Shown here: positions 41,937-51,463 of the stretch, piece by piece
How the letters are laid out: the number at the start of each line of letters is the position of its first letter
How positions within the stretch are numbered: the first letter of the stretch is position 1
Assembly (NCBI RefSeq): GCF_015220045.1
Contig: NZ_JADBGB010000001.1
Coordinates: forward strand, 2,075,001-2,139,000
Direction: 5' to 3'
DNA: 64,000 nucleotides
Source: Marivivens aquimaris
Lineage (GTDB): Bacteria > Pseudomonadota > Alphaproteobacteria > Rhodobacterales > Rhodobacteraceae
Program-made: the position numbers and the translations under genes
Notes under the pieces: model-generated
What the model saw: the letters and a program-made list of their open reading frames with translations, nothing else
What the model was told of the DNA's origin: nothing
The model's database searches: none

Positions 41937-44671
41937 TGTTCCAGATCGGTCCTCTTGGCTTTGCCCAGCCGTGGCTTCTGCTTGCAGCGATTGCGCTGCC
42001 GCTGCTGATACTGCTGCTCCGCGCCATCCCGCCCGCACCGATCCGCCGCCGCTTTCCCGGCGTCGCGCTGCTGCTGGGGCTGACCGACGACAGCGTGCAG
42101 ACCGACCGCACGCCGTGGTGGCTGCTGCTGCTTCGCATGCTGGCGCTCGCCGCAATTATCGTCGGTTTCGCAGGCCCTGTCCTGAACCCCGAAAACCGCG
42201 AACAAGGCACCGACCCGCTCCTGATCCTCACCGATGGCAGTTGGGCGGAAGCGAACGACTGGACCGCCCGCATGTCCCGCATCGAGGCGCTTGTCGCAAA
42301 TGCGGGCCGTCAGGGCCGCACCGTCGCCGTCGCGTCGCTCACAGACCTGCCCGCCGACGGCCCCGTGTTCCAAAGCGCCGAGGCCGCCGAGCGTCTGATC
42401 GGCGCGATCCGCCCGAGCGCGTGGCAGCCCGACGATGCCGAGGTGACCGACTGGGTCGCCACGCTAGACGGTGATTTCGACACCTACTGGCTTTCCGATG
42501 GCCTCGACAGAGAGAGCCGCAGCGTGATTGCCACTCTCGAAGACCACGGCGCTGTTACCGTTTTCGAACGCCTGCGCCCCGTGTACGGCCTGCATCCCGC
42601 CCGCTTTGATGACGGCGCGATCAGCCTTGATGTGCTGCGCTCCCTACCGTCCGAAGACCCTGTGACCATCGCCGCAATCGGACGCGATCCGGCAGGTGTT
42701 GAGCGCGAATTGTCCCGCCAGCCCGTCACTTTCCCGGAGGGCGCGCTAACCGCGACGCTCACATTCGACCTGCCTCCTGAGATCCGCAACCGTCTGACCC
42801 GTTTCGAGATCATCGGCCAGCCGACCGCAGGTGCCGTTTCGCTCACCGATGACAGCCTGAAACGCCGCGAGATCGCCCTGATCCCCTCAGGCGCATCGCA
42901 GGAAGGGCTGCAACTGCTCTCGCCGCTTCACTATTTGCGCGAAGCGCTTGCCCCGAATGCTGAACTGATCGAAGTACCGCTCGCCGATGCGATCCCCGCC
43001 AATCCCGATATCATCATCCTGACCGACACCGCCGCCCTGCCCCAGCAAGAGGCCGAGGCGCTGGCTGCTTGGGTCGATGACAGAGGGATGCTGGTGCGTT
43101 TTGCAGGTCCGCGCCTCGCCAGTTCCGACATAAGCCGCACGGGCGAAGACGACCTGCTGCCCGTTCGCCTCCGGACCGGCGGACGTACCGTAGGCGGCAC
43201 GATGAGCTGGGGAGAACCCAAGGCGCTGGCCCCGTTCAAGGACGGCTCGCCTTTCGTCGGCCTCCCGATCTCGAACGACGTCACCGTGTCCACCCAAGTC
43301 GTCGCCCAACCCGACCCGACGCTCGCCGACCGCGTGATCGCTGAACTTGCCGACGGCACGCCGCTCGTCACGCGCAAGGAAAGCGGCGCGGGCCAGATCG
43401 TGCTGTTCCATGTCACTGCGAACGCCGAATGGTCGACCCTGCCGCTATCGGGCCTGTTTCCCGCGATGCTCGAACGCCTCGCCATCGCCGTGCGCCCCGC
43501 CGCGCCGGATGCGGCGGAGTTCGAGGGCACGATCTGGTCGCTAGACCAGCGTTTGCTTGCTGACGGCGGTCTCGCGCGCGAGGATGAAACTGTTGCCTAT
43601 GAGGGTGAAGTCATCGCGACAGGCAAAGTCGGCCCAGACCTGCCGCCCGGACTTTATCGTGGTCAGGATCGCCTGCTCGCCGTCAACACAATCACCGCAG
43701 ACCAGACGCTAACCGCAGCGAACTGGCCGAATGGCACCGACATCGAACGCCCGCAAGCGGCAGAGGAGCGTGATTTGACCGTTTGGTTCCTGATCTCCGC
43801 CCTGATCCTTCTGACCCTCGACGTCATCGGCACCCTCGGCCTAACGGGGCGTCTGCGTCATGCGGCAACAGTGCTGGCCGCGATGTACATCCTCCAGCCG
43901 CACCCTTCGCAGGCGCAGGACGACGATCTGATCCGCGCCGCCTCCGAAGTCGTGCTTGCCCATGTTCTGACGGGCGATGACGGACTGGACGAAATGGCTC
44001 ACCAAGGACTTTACGGCCTGTCCGATATGCTCTTCCGCCGCACCTCCGTCGAACCAGGCCGCCCGATGGGCGTCGATCTGGAAACCGACGAGCTGTCCGT
44101 GTTTCCCCTGCTCTACTGGCCCGTCAACGCAGATCAACCGCTTCCGAGCGCCGAGGCCTACGCCAAGCTCAACCGCTACCTCGCCACGGGCGGCATGATC
44201 CTGTTCGACACCCGCGACGCCGACCGCGCGACCTATGGCAACACGACCGCCGAGGGGCGCAAGCTGCAAGCGATTGCGGCGGGCCTCGATATTCCGCCGC
44301 TCGAACCCGTGCCTGCCGACCACATTCTGACCCGCACGTTCTATCTGCTTCAGGACTTCCCCGGTCGCTACAATGGCCAGATCTGGGCCGAGGCGTCGGA
44401 CCCCGCCGCCCAGCAGATCGAAGGGATGCCGTTCCGCAACCTCAACGACGGCGTCACGCCAGTTGTCATCGGAGGAAACGATTGGGCCGCGGCTTGGGCG
44501 GCAAATGACTACGGCCAGCCGATCTATCCCGTCGGTCGCGGCTCCGCTGGCCAACAGCAGCGCGAGATTTCCTACCGCTTCGGCATCAACCTCGTGATGA
44601 ATGTGCTGACGGGTAACTACAAATCCGATCAGGTGCACGTGCCTGATCTACTCGACCGATTGGGGCAATGA
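41936..44671 (+). CDS. BatA/DUF4159 membrane protein
   Basis: This 911-residue protein starts with the BatA-type double membrane segment (LGFAQPWLLLAAIALPLLILLLRAIPP and a second helix near 60-80), has a large region with a VWA-like start (LLILTDGSWAEAND), another membrane helix around 625-645, and a C-terminal DUF4159 domain (about 690-910) rich in glutamine-amidotransferase-fold features. It probably forms an envelope complex with its operon partners. The coupled start at 41936 was chosen over a longer overlapping frame. Confidence 0.87.
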   Translation: MFQIGPLGFAQPWLLLAAIALPLLILLLRAIPPAPIRRRFPGVALLLGLTDDSVQTDRTPWWLLLLRMLALAAIIVGFAGPVLNPENREQGTDPLLILTDGSWAEANDWTARMSRIEALVANAGRQGRTVAVASLTDLPADGPVFQSAEAAERLIGAIRPSAWQPDDAEVTDWVATLDGDFDTYWLSDGLDRESRSVIATLEDHGAVTVFERLRPVYGLHPARFDDGAISLDVLRSLPSEDPVTIAAIGRDPAGVERELSRQPVTFPEGALTATLTFDLPPEIRNRLTRFEIIGQPTAGAVSLTDDSLKRREIALIPSGASQEGLQLLSPLHYLREALAPNAELIEVPLADAIPANPDIIILTDTAALPQQEAEALAAWVDDRGMLVRFAGPRLASSDISRTGEDDLLPVRLRTGGRTVGGTMSWGEPKALAPFKDGSPFVGLPISNDVTVSTQVVAQPDPTLADRVIAELADGTPLVTRKESGAGQIVLFHVTANAEWSTLPLSGLFPAMLERLAIAVRPAAPDAAEFEGTIWSLDQRLLADGGLAREDETVAYEGEVIATGKVGPDLPPGLYRGQDRLLAVNTITADQTLTAANWPNGTDIERPQAAEERDLTVWFLISALILLTLDVIGTLGLTGRLRHAATVLAAMYILQPHPSQAQDDDLIRAASEVVLAHVLTGDDGLDEMAHQGLYGLSDMLFRRTSVEPGRPMGVDLETDELSVFPLLYWPVNADQPLPSAEAYAKLNRYLATGGMILFDTRDADRATYGNTTAEGRKLQAIAAGLDIPPLEPVPADHILTRTFYLLQDFPGRYNGQIWAEASDPAAQQIEGMPFRNLNDGVTPVVIGGNDWAAAWAANDYGQPIYPVGRGSAGQQQREISYRFGINLVMNVLTGNYKSDQVHVPDLLDRLGQ

Positions 44672-46734
44672 TGACCGGTAATATCGTCTTCGCCCCCTTG
44701 ATCGCGTGGCCCGTTTTCTGGGCCATTGTGGCGCTTGCCGTGTTGACGGTCGGGCTGTCGATCTGGCGCCGCATGGCGGGCTGGTGGCTTCGTGCGCTCG
44801 GCGCGACTGCCTTGCTCATCGCCATCGCCAACCCCGCTTACCAGAGCGAGGAACGGCAAGAGCTTTCCGACATCGTCATCGCCGTCATCGACCGAAGCGC
44901 AAGCCAGCAGGTCTCCACCCGTCCCGACCAAACGACCGAGGCGCTGGAGACCCTGCGCAACCGCATCGCGCGCCTGCCGAACACTGAATTGCGCGAAGTC
45001 ATTGTGGGAGACGCCGAAGGGGACGCCGGCACCGAGGCGATGACAGCCCTGACCGCCGCGCTTGCCGAAGAACCGATGAGCCGTGTCGCGGGCGTATTCT
45101 TCCTGTCCGATGGACGCATTCACGACATGGAAATGGCGCCAGACGTTCCCGCGCCAGTGCACCTTCTGCAATCGGGCGAGCCTGACGATTGGGACCGCCG
45201 CCTCGTGGTCAGCAACGCGCCTGCCTTCGCCATCATCGGCGAGCCCGTGACGCTGACCTTGATGATCGAGGATCAGGGCCGTGCGCCGACATCGGCCTTT
45301 ACACCGCTGACAATTTCCATCGACGGACAAGAGCCGCTCGAATTCGAAATCCCGCTCGGTCAGTCCATCGACCTGCCGATCACCCTGCCCCATGGCGGGA
45401 TGAACGTGCTCGAATTCCGCACGCCCACCGTCGATGGTGAACTGACCGACCGCAACAATGCCGCCGTCATTCAGATGAACGGCGTGCGAGACCGCCTCCG
45501 CGTGCTGCTCGTGTCGGGCGAACCGCATCCGGGGGAGCGCACTTGGCGCAACCTGCTGAAATCGGACAGCGCGGTCGACCTCGTGCACTTCACCATCCTC
45601 CGCCCGCCGGAAAAGCAGGACGGCGTGCCGGTGGATGAAATGTCGCTGATCGCTTTCCCAACCCGCGAGCTGTTCCAAGAAAAGATCGAGGAATTCGACC
45701 TCATCATCTTCGACCGCTATCGCCGTCGCGGTATCCTGCCGAACAGCTATTTCAACAACATCACCAACTACGTTCTTAACGGTGGCGCGCTACTGGTTTC
45801 CGCTGGCCCCGAGTACGGCAGCGCGGACAGTATCTTCCGTTCCGGCCTTGGCGATATCCTCCCCGGTGTGCCGACGGGCCGTGTGGTGGAGGAGCCGTAT
45901 CTGCCCACTGTAACCGACATTGGCGAACGCCATCCCGTGACAGAGGGCCTCGAACAGTTTGCGGGCGGCACCGATACCGACACGCCTTGGGGCCGTTGGC
46001 TGCGTCAGATCGACGTGAACGCGGCCAAGAACAGCACCGTTGTCATGTCGGGCATCAATGACCGTCCACTGCTCATGCTTGGCCGTGAAGGTGAAGGCCG
46101 CGTTGCGCTGATCGCCTCCGACCATTCGTGGCTCTGGGATCGCGGCTATGAGGGGGGTGGTCCGCAGCTCGAACTTCTGCGCCGCCTTGCGCACTGGATG
46201 ATGAAGGAGCCGGAGCTTGAGGAAGAAGCCCTCTGGGCAGACGTTTCTGGCCAGACGTTGCACATCACACGCCGCACCCTAACCGAAGGCGTCGGCAACG
46301 TGACCATCACCAAGCCCGACGGCACGGTCGAGACACTCACCCTGAACCAGACCGATCCGGGACGTTACGAACTGGATTATGACGCCGAGCAGATGGGTCT
46401 TTACCGTCTGAGCGAAGGTGACCTAACCGCAGTCATCGGTGTCGGCCCTGCCGCGCCGAAAGAGTTCGAGCAGACTATCGCGACGGATGAGGTCATCGAC
46501 CCCATCCAAGCCGCCACCGGCGGTGGCACGCTCGAGATGTCGGACGGTCCGTTCAACCTCCGCGCGGTGGATGCAGGACGTCTGGCGGCAGGCAGCAACT
46601 GGCTCGGCATCACGCCGCGCGGCGCTTATCGTACAACCTCGCTTACGGTTACTCCGCTCGTTCCGGCATGGTTGTTCCTGATGCTCGCCGGATTGCTGAT
46701 CCTCGGCGCTTGGCTCCGTGAAGGTCGCCGTTAA
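44668..46734 (+). CDS. VWA/glutamine-amidotransferase-like membrane protein
   Basis: This 688-residue protein has two N-terminal membrane helices, an intact VWA metal-site start VIAVIDRSASQQV, beta-rich regions, a class I amidotransferase-like fold (VLLVSGEPHPGERTWRNLL; ALIASDHSWLWDRGYEGGG) and a C-terminal helix (about 660-680). It is the last gene of the MoxR operon, starting in an ATGA overlap. Unlike the DUF58 protein, its MIDAS motif looks complete, so it may be the metal-dependent adhesive component. Its function in the cell is unknown. Confidence 0.82.
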   Translation: MMTGNIVFAPLIAWPVFWAIVALAVLTVGLSIWRRMAGWWLRALGATALLIAIANPAYQSEERQELSDIVIAVIDRSASQQVSTRPDQTTEALETLRNRIARLPNTELREVIVGDAEGDAGTEAMTALTAALAEEPMSRVAGVFFLSDGRIHDMEMAPDVPAPVHLLQSGEPDDWDRRLVVSNAPAFAIIGEPVTLTLMIEDQGRAPTSAFTPLTISIDGQEPLEFEIPLGQSIDLPITLPHGGMNVLEFRTPTVDGELTDRNNAAVIQMNGVRDRLRVLLVSGEPHPGERTWRNLLKSDSAVDLVHFTILRPPEKQDGVPVDEMSLIAFPTRELFQEKIEEFDLIIFDRYRRRGILPNSYFNNITNYVLNGGALLVSAGPEYGSADSIFRSGLGDILPGVPTGRVVEEPYLPTVTDIGERHPVTEGLEQFAGGTDTDTPWGRWLRQIDVNAAKNSTVVMSGINDRPLLMLGREGEGRVALIASDHSWLWDRGYEGGGPQLELLRRLAHWMMKEPELEEEALWADVSGQTLHITRRTLTEGVGNVTITKPDGTVETLTLNQTDPGRYELDYDAEQMGLYRLSEGDLTAVIGVGPAAPKEFEQTIATDEVIDPIQAATGGGTLEMSDGPFNLRAVDAGRLAAGSNWLGITPRGAYRTTSLTVTPLVPAWLFLMLAGLLILGAWLREGRR

Positions 46735-47420
46735 TCGCGCATGAGAATGTCGCGCGGGGCCGAATAGAACTCGCGCGACAAAAGCAGATAGAGCACCGCG
46801 ACTGTCGCCAAAAACAGCGCCACCGCACCGAACAGCCAGCCCAAAGCGCCCAGCGCGAAATACATCGACCGCAGACCACGGGTGAAGTTGATCGACGCGC
46901 GGATATTCAGGTCAGCGGCGCGCAGCGCGGTACGGCGGCCACCTTCGGCTCCGGGTTCGCCCAGCGATCCCATCACCACGGCGCAGTAGCCAAACAGGCG
47001 GTGCGACCAGACGAATTTCAGGAAGGCGACGGTAAGGAAGAAGCCAACGAGGATCAGTTTGATCTGCCAAACGAACACCGGCGCGTCCTCTGCGATCAGT
47101 TCTACCGCCACACCGCGCAGCGGATCAACGTTGCCAATCAGCGCCATCAGACCACCGATCGCGAGGATCGACGTCGAGGCAAAGAACGATGTGCCTTGCC
47201 GCAAAGTCCCGATGATCTGCGCATCGAAAATACGGTTCTCCCGTAGCTCGCAAGCTGCCATCCACGACCTGCGATAGTCAGCCATCGTCGATGATACCGA
47301 TGGCCAACCACGCGGCGGGTGCTCGATAGAATAACCAGCCGCAGCCCACGCGAGCAGGATGAATACTGCCGCGATGCCATCTCCGAAGCTCAGAAGAGCG
47401 AGGTGTTCCCATACCGTCAT
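46731..47420 (-). CDS. DUF599 family membrane protein
   Basis: This 229-residue protein has four likely helices and the DUF599 patterns RRSWM near residue 48 and DAQIIGTLRQGTSFFASTSILAIGG. The family is common in proteobacteria with no known function. The ATG at 47420 was preferred over a GTG three codons upstream; neither has a clear ribosome-binding site. It overlaps the MoxR operon's end by 4 bases on the other strand. Confidence 0.82.
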   Translation of the reverse strand: MTVWEHLALLSFGDGIAAVFILLAWAAAGYSIEHPPRGWPSVSSTMADYRRSWMAACELRENRIFDAQIIGTLRQGTSFFASTSILAIGGLMALIGNVDPLRGVAVELIAEDAPVFVWQIKLILVGFFLTVAFLKFVWSHRLFGYCAVVMGSLGEPGAEGGRRTALRAADLNIRASINFTRGLRSMYFALGALGWLFGAVALFLATVAVLYLLLSREFYSAPRDILMRD

Positions 47421-47465
47421 GGCGCGCACATTAGCCGCAGTAAACGGGACTTGCGAGAAAATCTT

Positions 47466-47488
47466 ATTGGTTATATTTTCTTACCAAT
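47466..47488 (+). promoter_or_regulatory. Inverted repeat upstream of glcD, candidate operator
   Basis: ATTGGT and ACCAAT are inverted repeats separated by 11 AT-rich bases, ending 16 bases before the glcD start; CCAATTGG continues as a shorter palindrome. FadR-type GntR regulators such as GlcC bind TGGT/ACCA half-sites, though usually with closer spacing. No glcC gene is adjacent. Confidence 0.4.
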
Positions 47489-47504
47489 TGGACAGGAGTC
47501 AGCC

Positions 47505-48980
47505 ATGGACATGCCCAACCCGAACGTCGCGCTCATCGCGAAAAAAGAACGGATCGTCAGTCGCTTGCGTGCGGTTCTACCCGACGACGCGGTCATTTCG
47601 GACATCGCCGAGACGCGTGCTTACGAGTGCGACGCGCTGACCGCCTATCGCTGTCCGCCCCTTGTTGCAGTGCTTCCGGCCAATACGTCTGAGGTATCCG
47701 CTGTCCTGAAAATCTGCCACGAGGAAGGCGTTCCGGTCGTCCCGCGCGGTGCAGGGACTTCGCTTGCGGGCGGCGCGCTTCCCACTGCGGACTGCGTGAT
47801 CCTAGGCGTTGCGCGCATGAACGATGTCATCGAGGTCAATTATCCTGACCGCTTTATCAAGGTTCAGACGGGCCGCACCAACCTGTCGGTCACCGGCGCG
47901 GTCGAGCAGGACGGGTTCTTCTATGCCCCCGATCCTTCGTCGCAGTTGGCCTGCGCGATTGCCGGCAACATCGCCATGAACTCCGGTGGGGCGCATTGCC
48001 TAAAGTACGGCGTGACCACGAACAACCTGCTGGGGGTAACCATGGTGCTGATGGACGGCACAGTGGTCGAAGTCGGCGGCGCGCACATGGACGCGGGCGG
48101 GCTTGATTTGCTCGGAGTCATTTGCGGCTCCGAAGGCCAGCTCGGCGTTGTGACCGAGGCGACCCTGCGCATCCTACCGAAACCCGAAGGCGCCCTGCCC
48201 GTCCTCATCGGCTACGACAGCAATGAAGTCGCAGGCCAGTGCGTCAGCGACATCATCAAGGCAGGCATCTTGCCCGTCGCCATCGAGTTCATGGATCGCC
48301 CCTGCATCGAGGCGACCGAAGCCTTCGCCAAAGCGGGCTACCCGATGTGCGAGGCGCTGCTGATTATTGAAGTCGAAGGCTCCGAAGGCGAAATCCGCGA
48401 CCAGCTCGACCGCATCATGGCCATCGCGCAGACGCACAATCCCGTGGAATTGCGCGAAGCAAAGGACGCTGATCAGGCCTATCGCATCTGGCTCGGGCGC
48501 AAGTCTGCCTTTGGCGCAATGGGTCAGATCAACGATTACATGTGTCTGGACGGCACGATCCCTGTGTCGGAACTGCTCTACGTTCTGCGTCGGATCGGAG
48601 AGATGTCCAAAGAATACGGCCTCGGCGTTGGCAACGTGTTCCATGCGGGCGACGGAAACATGCACCCGTTAATCCTTTATAATGCGAACAAGCCCGGTGA
48701 TCTGGAAAAGTGTGAGGCTTTCGGCGCGGACATCCTCAAGCTCTGCGTCGAGGTTGGCGGCTGCCTGACCGGCGAGCACGGCGTGGGTATCGAAAAGCGC
48801 GATCTGATGACGGTACAATACGCGCCGGTCGATCTGGACCGGCAGATGGCAGTGAAGGACGTATTCGATCCTGAATGGCTGCTGAACCCAGCGAAGGTAT
48901 TTCCACTGGCATCGAGTGAAGCACGACGCGTTGGGGGCTCTGCCCCCTCTGCCTTCGGCATTCACCCCCGGGATATTTGA
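47505..48980 (+). CDS. glcD: Glycolate oxidase subunit GlcD
   Basis: This 491-residue FAD subunit of glycolate oxidase has the PCMH FAD-binding motif PRGAGTSLAGGALP (about 81-94) and the C-terminal GEHGVGIEKRDLM. It oxidises glycolate to glyoxylate with GlcE and GlcF. AGGAG precedes the ATG at 47505. The family normally ends soon after LNPAKVFP; here about 20 further residues are encoded by a palindromic repeat that also contains the stop codon. Confidence 0.94.
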   Translation: MDMPNPNVALIAKKERIVSRLRAVLPDDAVISDIAETRAYECDALTAYRCPPLVAVLPANTSEVSAVLKICHEEGVPVVPRGAGTSLAGGALPTADCVILGVARMNDVIEVNYPDRFIKVQTGRTNLSVTGAVEQDGFFYAPDPSSQLACAIAGNIAMNSGGAHCLKYGVTTNNLLGVTMVLMDGTVVEVGGAHMDAGGLDLLGVICGSEGQLGVVTEATLRILPKPEGALPVLIGYDSNEVAGQCVSDIIKAGILPVAIEFMDRPCIEATEAFAKAGYPMCEALLIIEVEGSEGEIRDQLDRIMAIAQTHNPVELREAKDADQAYRIWLGRKSAFGAMGQINDYMCLDGTIPVSELLYVLRRIGEMSKEYGLGVGNVFHAGDGNMHPLILYNANKPGDLEKCEAFGADILKLCVEVGGCLTGEHGVGIEKRDLMTVQYAPVDLDRQMAVKDVFDPEWLLNPAKVFPLASSEARRVGGSAPSAFGIHPRDI

Positions 48981-48992
48981 GGCACAAAGGCA
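48931..48992 (+). repeat. 3'-end palindromic element, copy C (spans the glcD/glcE junction)
   Basis: TGGGGGCTCTGCCCCCTC, a TGCCTTCGGCA hairpin, CACCCCC, GGGATATTT and a tail ending GCACAAAGGCA. It encodes the last glcD codons, contains the glcD stop (TGA, 48978-48980) and ends at the base before the glcE ATG. Its tail groups it with copies D and E. Confidence 0.8.
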
Positions 48993-50114
48993 ATGACGAT
49001 GATGCCGAAGACAGAGCAGGAACTGGCCGAGTTGGTCGCGGGCGGCAGCGGGCCGTTCAGGATCGTTGGTGGCGGGACGCGGACCATTGGGCTGGCCGAG
49101 GGCGAGGTTCTGTCCACGCGAGGGCTGAGGGGCGTGAAGCTTTACGAGCCGGGATCGCTGACGCTGGTTGTTGGGGCGGGTACTTTGTTGTCCGAGGTCG
49201 AGGGGCTTCTGGAGAGTGAGGGGCAGCGGCTGGCGTTCGAGGCGCCGTCGCTTGGCGGTTTGTTGGGCGTTGAGGGTCGCAGCACGATCGGCGGCGTTGT
49301 GGCGGGCAATGCCTCTGGACCCCGCCGTATGGTCGCGGGCGCGGCGCGTGATTTCAGCCTTGGTGTGCGGTTCGTGGATGGGCGAGGCGAGGTCGTGAAG
49401 AACGGCGGGCGCGTGATGAAGAACGTCACGGGCTATGATCTGGTCAAGCTGATGTCCGGCAGTCACGGCACCTTGGGTGTGCTGACCGAGGTGAGTTTGA
49501 AAACACAGCCGATGCCGGAGACGCAAGTATCGCTGATGTTTGAGGGGCTTTCAGCGGATCGGGCGGTAGCGTTGATGTCTGCGGCGCTCGGATCGCCGTT
49601 CGAGGTGTCGGGGGCGAGCCATTTACCCGAAGCGGGCGGCGCTGCGGCACGCACTGTGCTGCGGCTGGAAGGGTTCGAGAAATCGGTGTCGTACCGTTCA
49701 GGTTCGTTGCAGGTTTTGCTGGCTCCATTCGGTGAGGCGGCAGTGTTGGAGAAGACGGATAGCGAGGCGATGTGGCTTGGCATTCGTGACGTCCAGCGTT
49801 TTGCAGCTGCCGAGGGTGACGTTTGGCGCATCTCGACCCAGCCGTCGAAGGCGGCGGAAATTGTGGCGGCGATCAATCCACTCGATGCGTTCTATGATTG
49901 GGGCGGCGGCCTGATCTGGGCACTCACCGCATCCGGGACGGACATCCGCCCGCATGTCAGCAGCGGCCACGCCACGTTGGTGCGCGCCGCCGAAGCGGAC
50001 AAACGTCGCTTGGGTGTATTCCCGCCCGAAAACGCCATCGTTGCCAAATTGTCCGAAGGGCTGCGACGCCAGTTCGATCCGGACGCAAAACTCAATCGCG
50101 GGATGATGGGCTGA
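48993..50114 (+). CDS. glcE: Glycolate oxidase subunit GlcE
   Basis: This 373-residue subunit has a PCMH-type FAD-binding domain (FRIVGGGTRTIGL, GRSTIGGVVAGNASGPRR, MKNVTGYDLVKLMSGSHGTLG). It starts directly after repeat copy C, whose tail provides the purine-rich stretch upstream of the ATG; the stop overlaps glcF by one base. Its codon choice includes clearly more GGG glycine codons than glcD, so this gene may have a different history. Confidence 0.92.
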   Translation: MTMMPKTEQELAELVAGGSGPFRIVGGGTRTIGLAEGEVLSTRGLRGVKLYEPGSLTLVVGAGTLLSEVEGLLESEGQRLAFEAPSLGGLLGVEGRSTIGGVVAGNASGPRRMVAGAARDFSLGVRFVDGRGEVVKNGGRVMKNVTGYDLVKLMSGSHGTLGVLTEVSLKTQPMPETQVSLMFEGLSADRAVALMSAALGSPFEVSGASHLPEAGGAAARTVLRLEGFEKSVSYRSGSLQVLLAPFGEAAVLEKTDSEAMWLGIRDVQRFAAAEGDVWRISTQPSKAAEIVAAINPLDAFYDWGGGLIWALTASGTDIRPHVSSGHATLVRAAEADKRRLGVFPPENAIVAKLSEGLRRQFDPDAKLNRGMMG

Positions 50115-51421
50115 TGCAGACGAATTTCACCGAAGAGCAGCTGACCGATCCGGGCATCCAACGTGCCAACCAGATCCTGCGGTCCTGCGTTCATTGCGGG
50201 TTCTGCACTGCAACCTGTCCGACGTATCAGGTGCTAGGCGATGAGCTCGATAGCCCGCGCGGACGTATTTACCTCATCAAGGACATGCTGGAGAACGAGC
50301 GCGAGCCTGATGCAAAGACGGTCAAGCATATCGACCGTTGTCTTTCTTGCCTGTCTTGCATGACGACCTGTCCGTCGGGCGTGCATTACATGCATCTGGT
50401 CGACCATGCGCGCGCCTATATCGAACAGCGCTACAAGCGCCCTTTCATGGACCGCGCCCTGCGATGGGTGCTGTCTCGTATCCTCCCTTACCCCAACCGG
50501 TTCCGTCTGGCGCTGCTGGGCGCGAAAATTGGGCGTCCGTTCCGTAGGTTCCTCCCCGATCCGCGGCTGCGCGCGATGCTGGAGATGGCGCCGAAGCACA
50601 TCCCGCCCGTCAGCCGCAACGACGACCCGCAGACCTTTGCCGTGCCTGAGCCGAAGATGCGCGTCGCGCTGATGACGGGCTGCGCGCAGAAGGCGCTCAA
50701 CACGGACATCAACGATGCCACGATCCGCCTTCTAGGACGGCTGGGCGTAGAGGTTGTCGTGGCCGATGGCGCGGGCTGTTGCGGCGCGCTCACGCACCAT
50801 ATGGGCCGCGAGGACGAGAGCCACGCTGCCGCAGCGAAGAACATCCGCGCATGGGCGACAGAGATGGACGGCAAGGGTCTAGACGCCATCGTCATCAACA
50901 CCTCGGGTTGCGGCACAACGGTGAAGGACTACGGGCATATGTTCCGCAACGATGCGCTGGCGAAAGATGCCGAGCGTGTCTCGGCTATCGCGATGGACAT
51001 TACCGAACTGCTGTCCCGCCTTGAGCTGCCCGCCACCAATGCCCAGCCGCTCAAGGTCGCCTACCACGCCGCCTGTTCGCTCCAGCACGGTCAGCAGATC
51101 AAAGCTGCACCCAAGGATTTGCTGCGTAAGGCAGGCTTCACGGTCCTTGAACCTGCGAACCCGCATCTGTGCTGTGGCTCGGCCGGCACCTACAACCTTA
51201 TGCAGCCCGAGATTTCCGGCGAACTGAAACGCCGCAAGATCGGCACACTTGAGGCGCTGAAGCCCGATGTCATCAGCGCGGGCAACATCGGTTGCATGAT
51301 GCAGATCGGCTCCGGCACGGGTGTTCCGGTCGTCCATACAGTCGAACTGCTGGACTGGGCCACTGGCGGGCCAAAGCCAAAATCCCTCAGCGGACAAGAA
51401 AGCGTTCCGATCCTGCGCTGA
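50114..51421 (+). CDS. glcF: Glycolate oxidase iron-sulfur subunit GlcF
   Basis: This 435-residue subunit has two 4Fe-4S ferredoxin sites (C25, C28, C31, C35 and C76, C79, C82, C86) and two cysteine-rich CCG domains (GAGCCGAL, PHLCCGSAGTY) that pass electrons to the quinone pool. It is coupled to glcE by TGATG. The frame is open upstream within glcE, but family alignment fixes the start. Confidence 0.95.
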   Translation: MQTNFTEEQLTDPGIQRANQILRSCVHCGFCTATCPTYQVLGDELDSPRGRIYLIKDMLENEREPDAKTVKHIDRCLSCLSCMTTCPSGVHYMHLVDHARAYIEQRYKRPFMDRALRWVLSRILPYPNRFRLALLGAKIGRPFRRFLPDPRLRAMLEMAPKHIPPVSRNDDPQTFAVPEPKMRVALMTGCAQKALNTDINDATIRLLGRLGVEVVVADGAGCCGALTHHMGREDESHAAAAKNIRAWATEMDGKGLDAIVINTSGCGTTVKDYGHMFRNDALAKDAERVSAIAMDITELLSRLELPATNAQPLKVAYHAACSLQHGQQIKAAPKDLLRKAGFTVLEPANPHLCCGSAGTYNLMQPEISGELKRRKIGTLEALKPDVISAGNIGCMMQIGSGTGVPVVHTVELLDWATGGPKPKSLSGQESVPILR

Positions 51422-51463
51422 ATTGGGCTAAACAGGTCCATAAAAAAGAGCAGGCAGAACACA

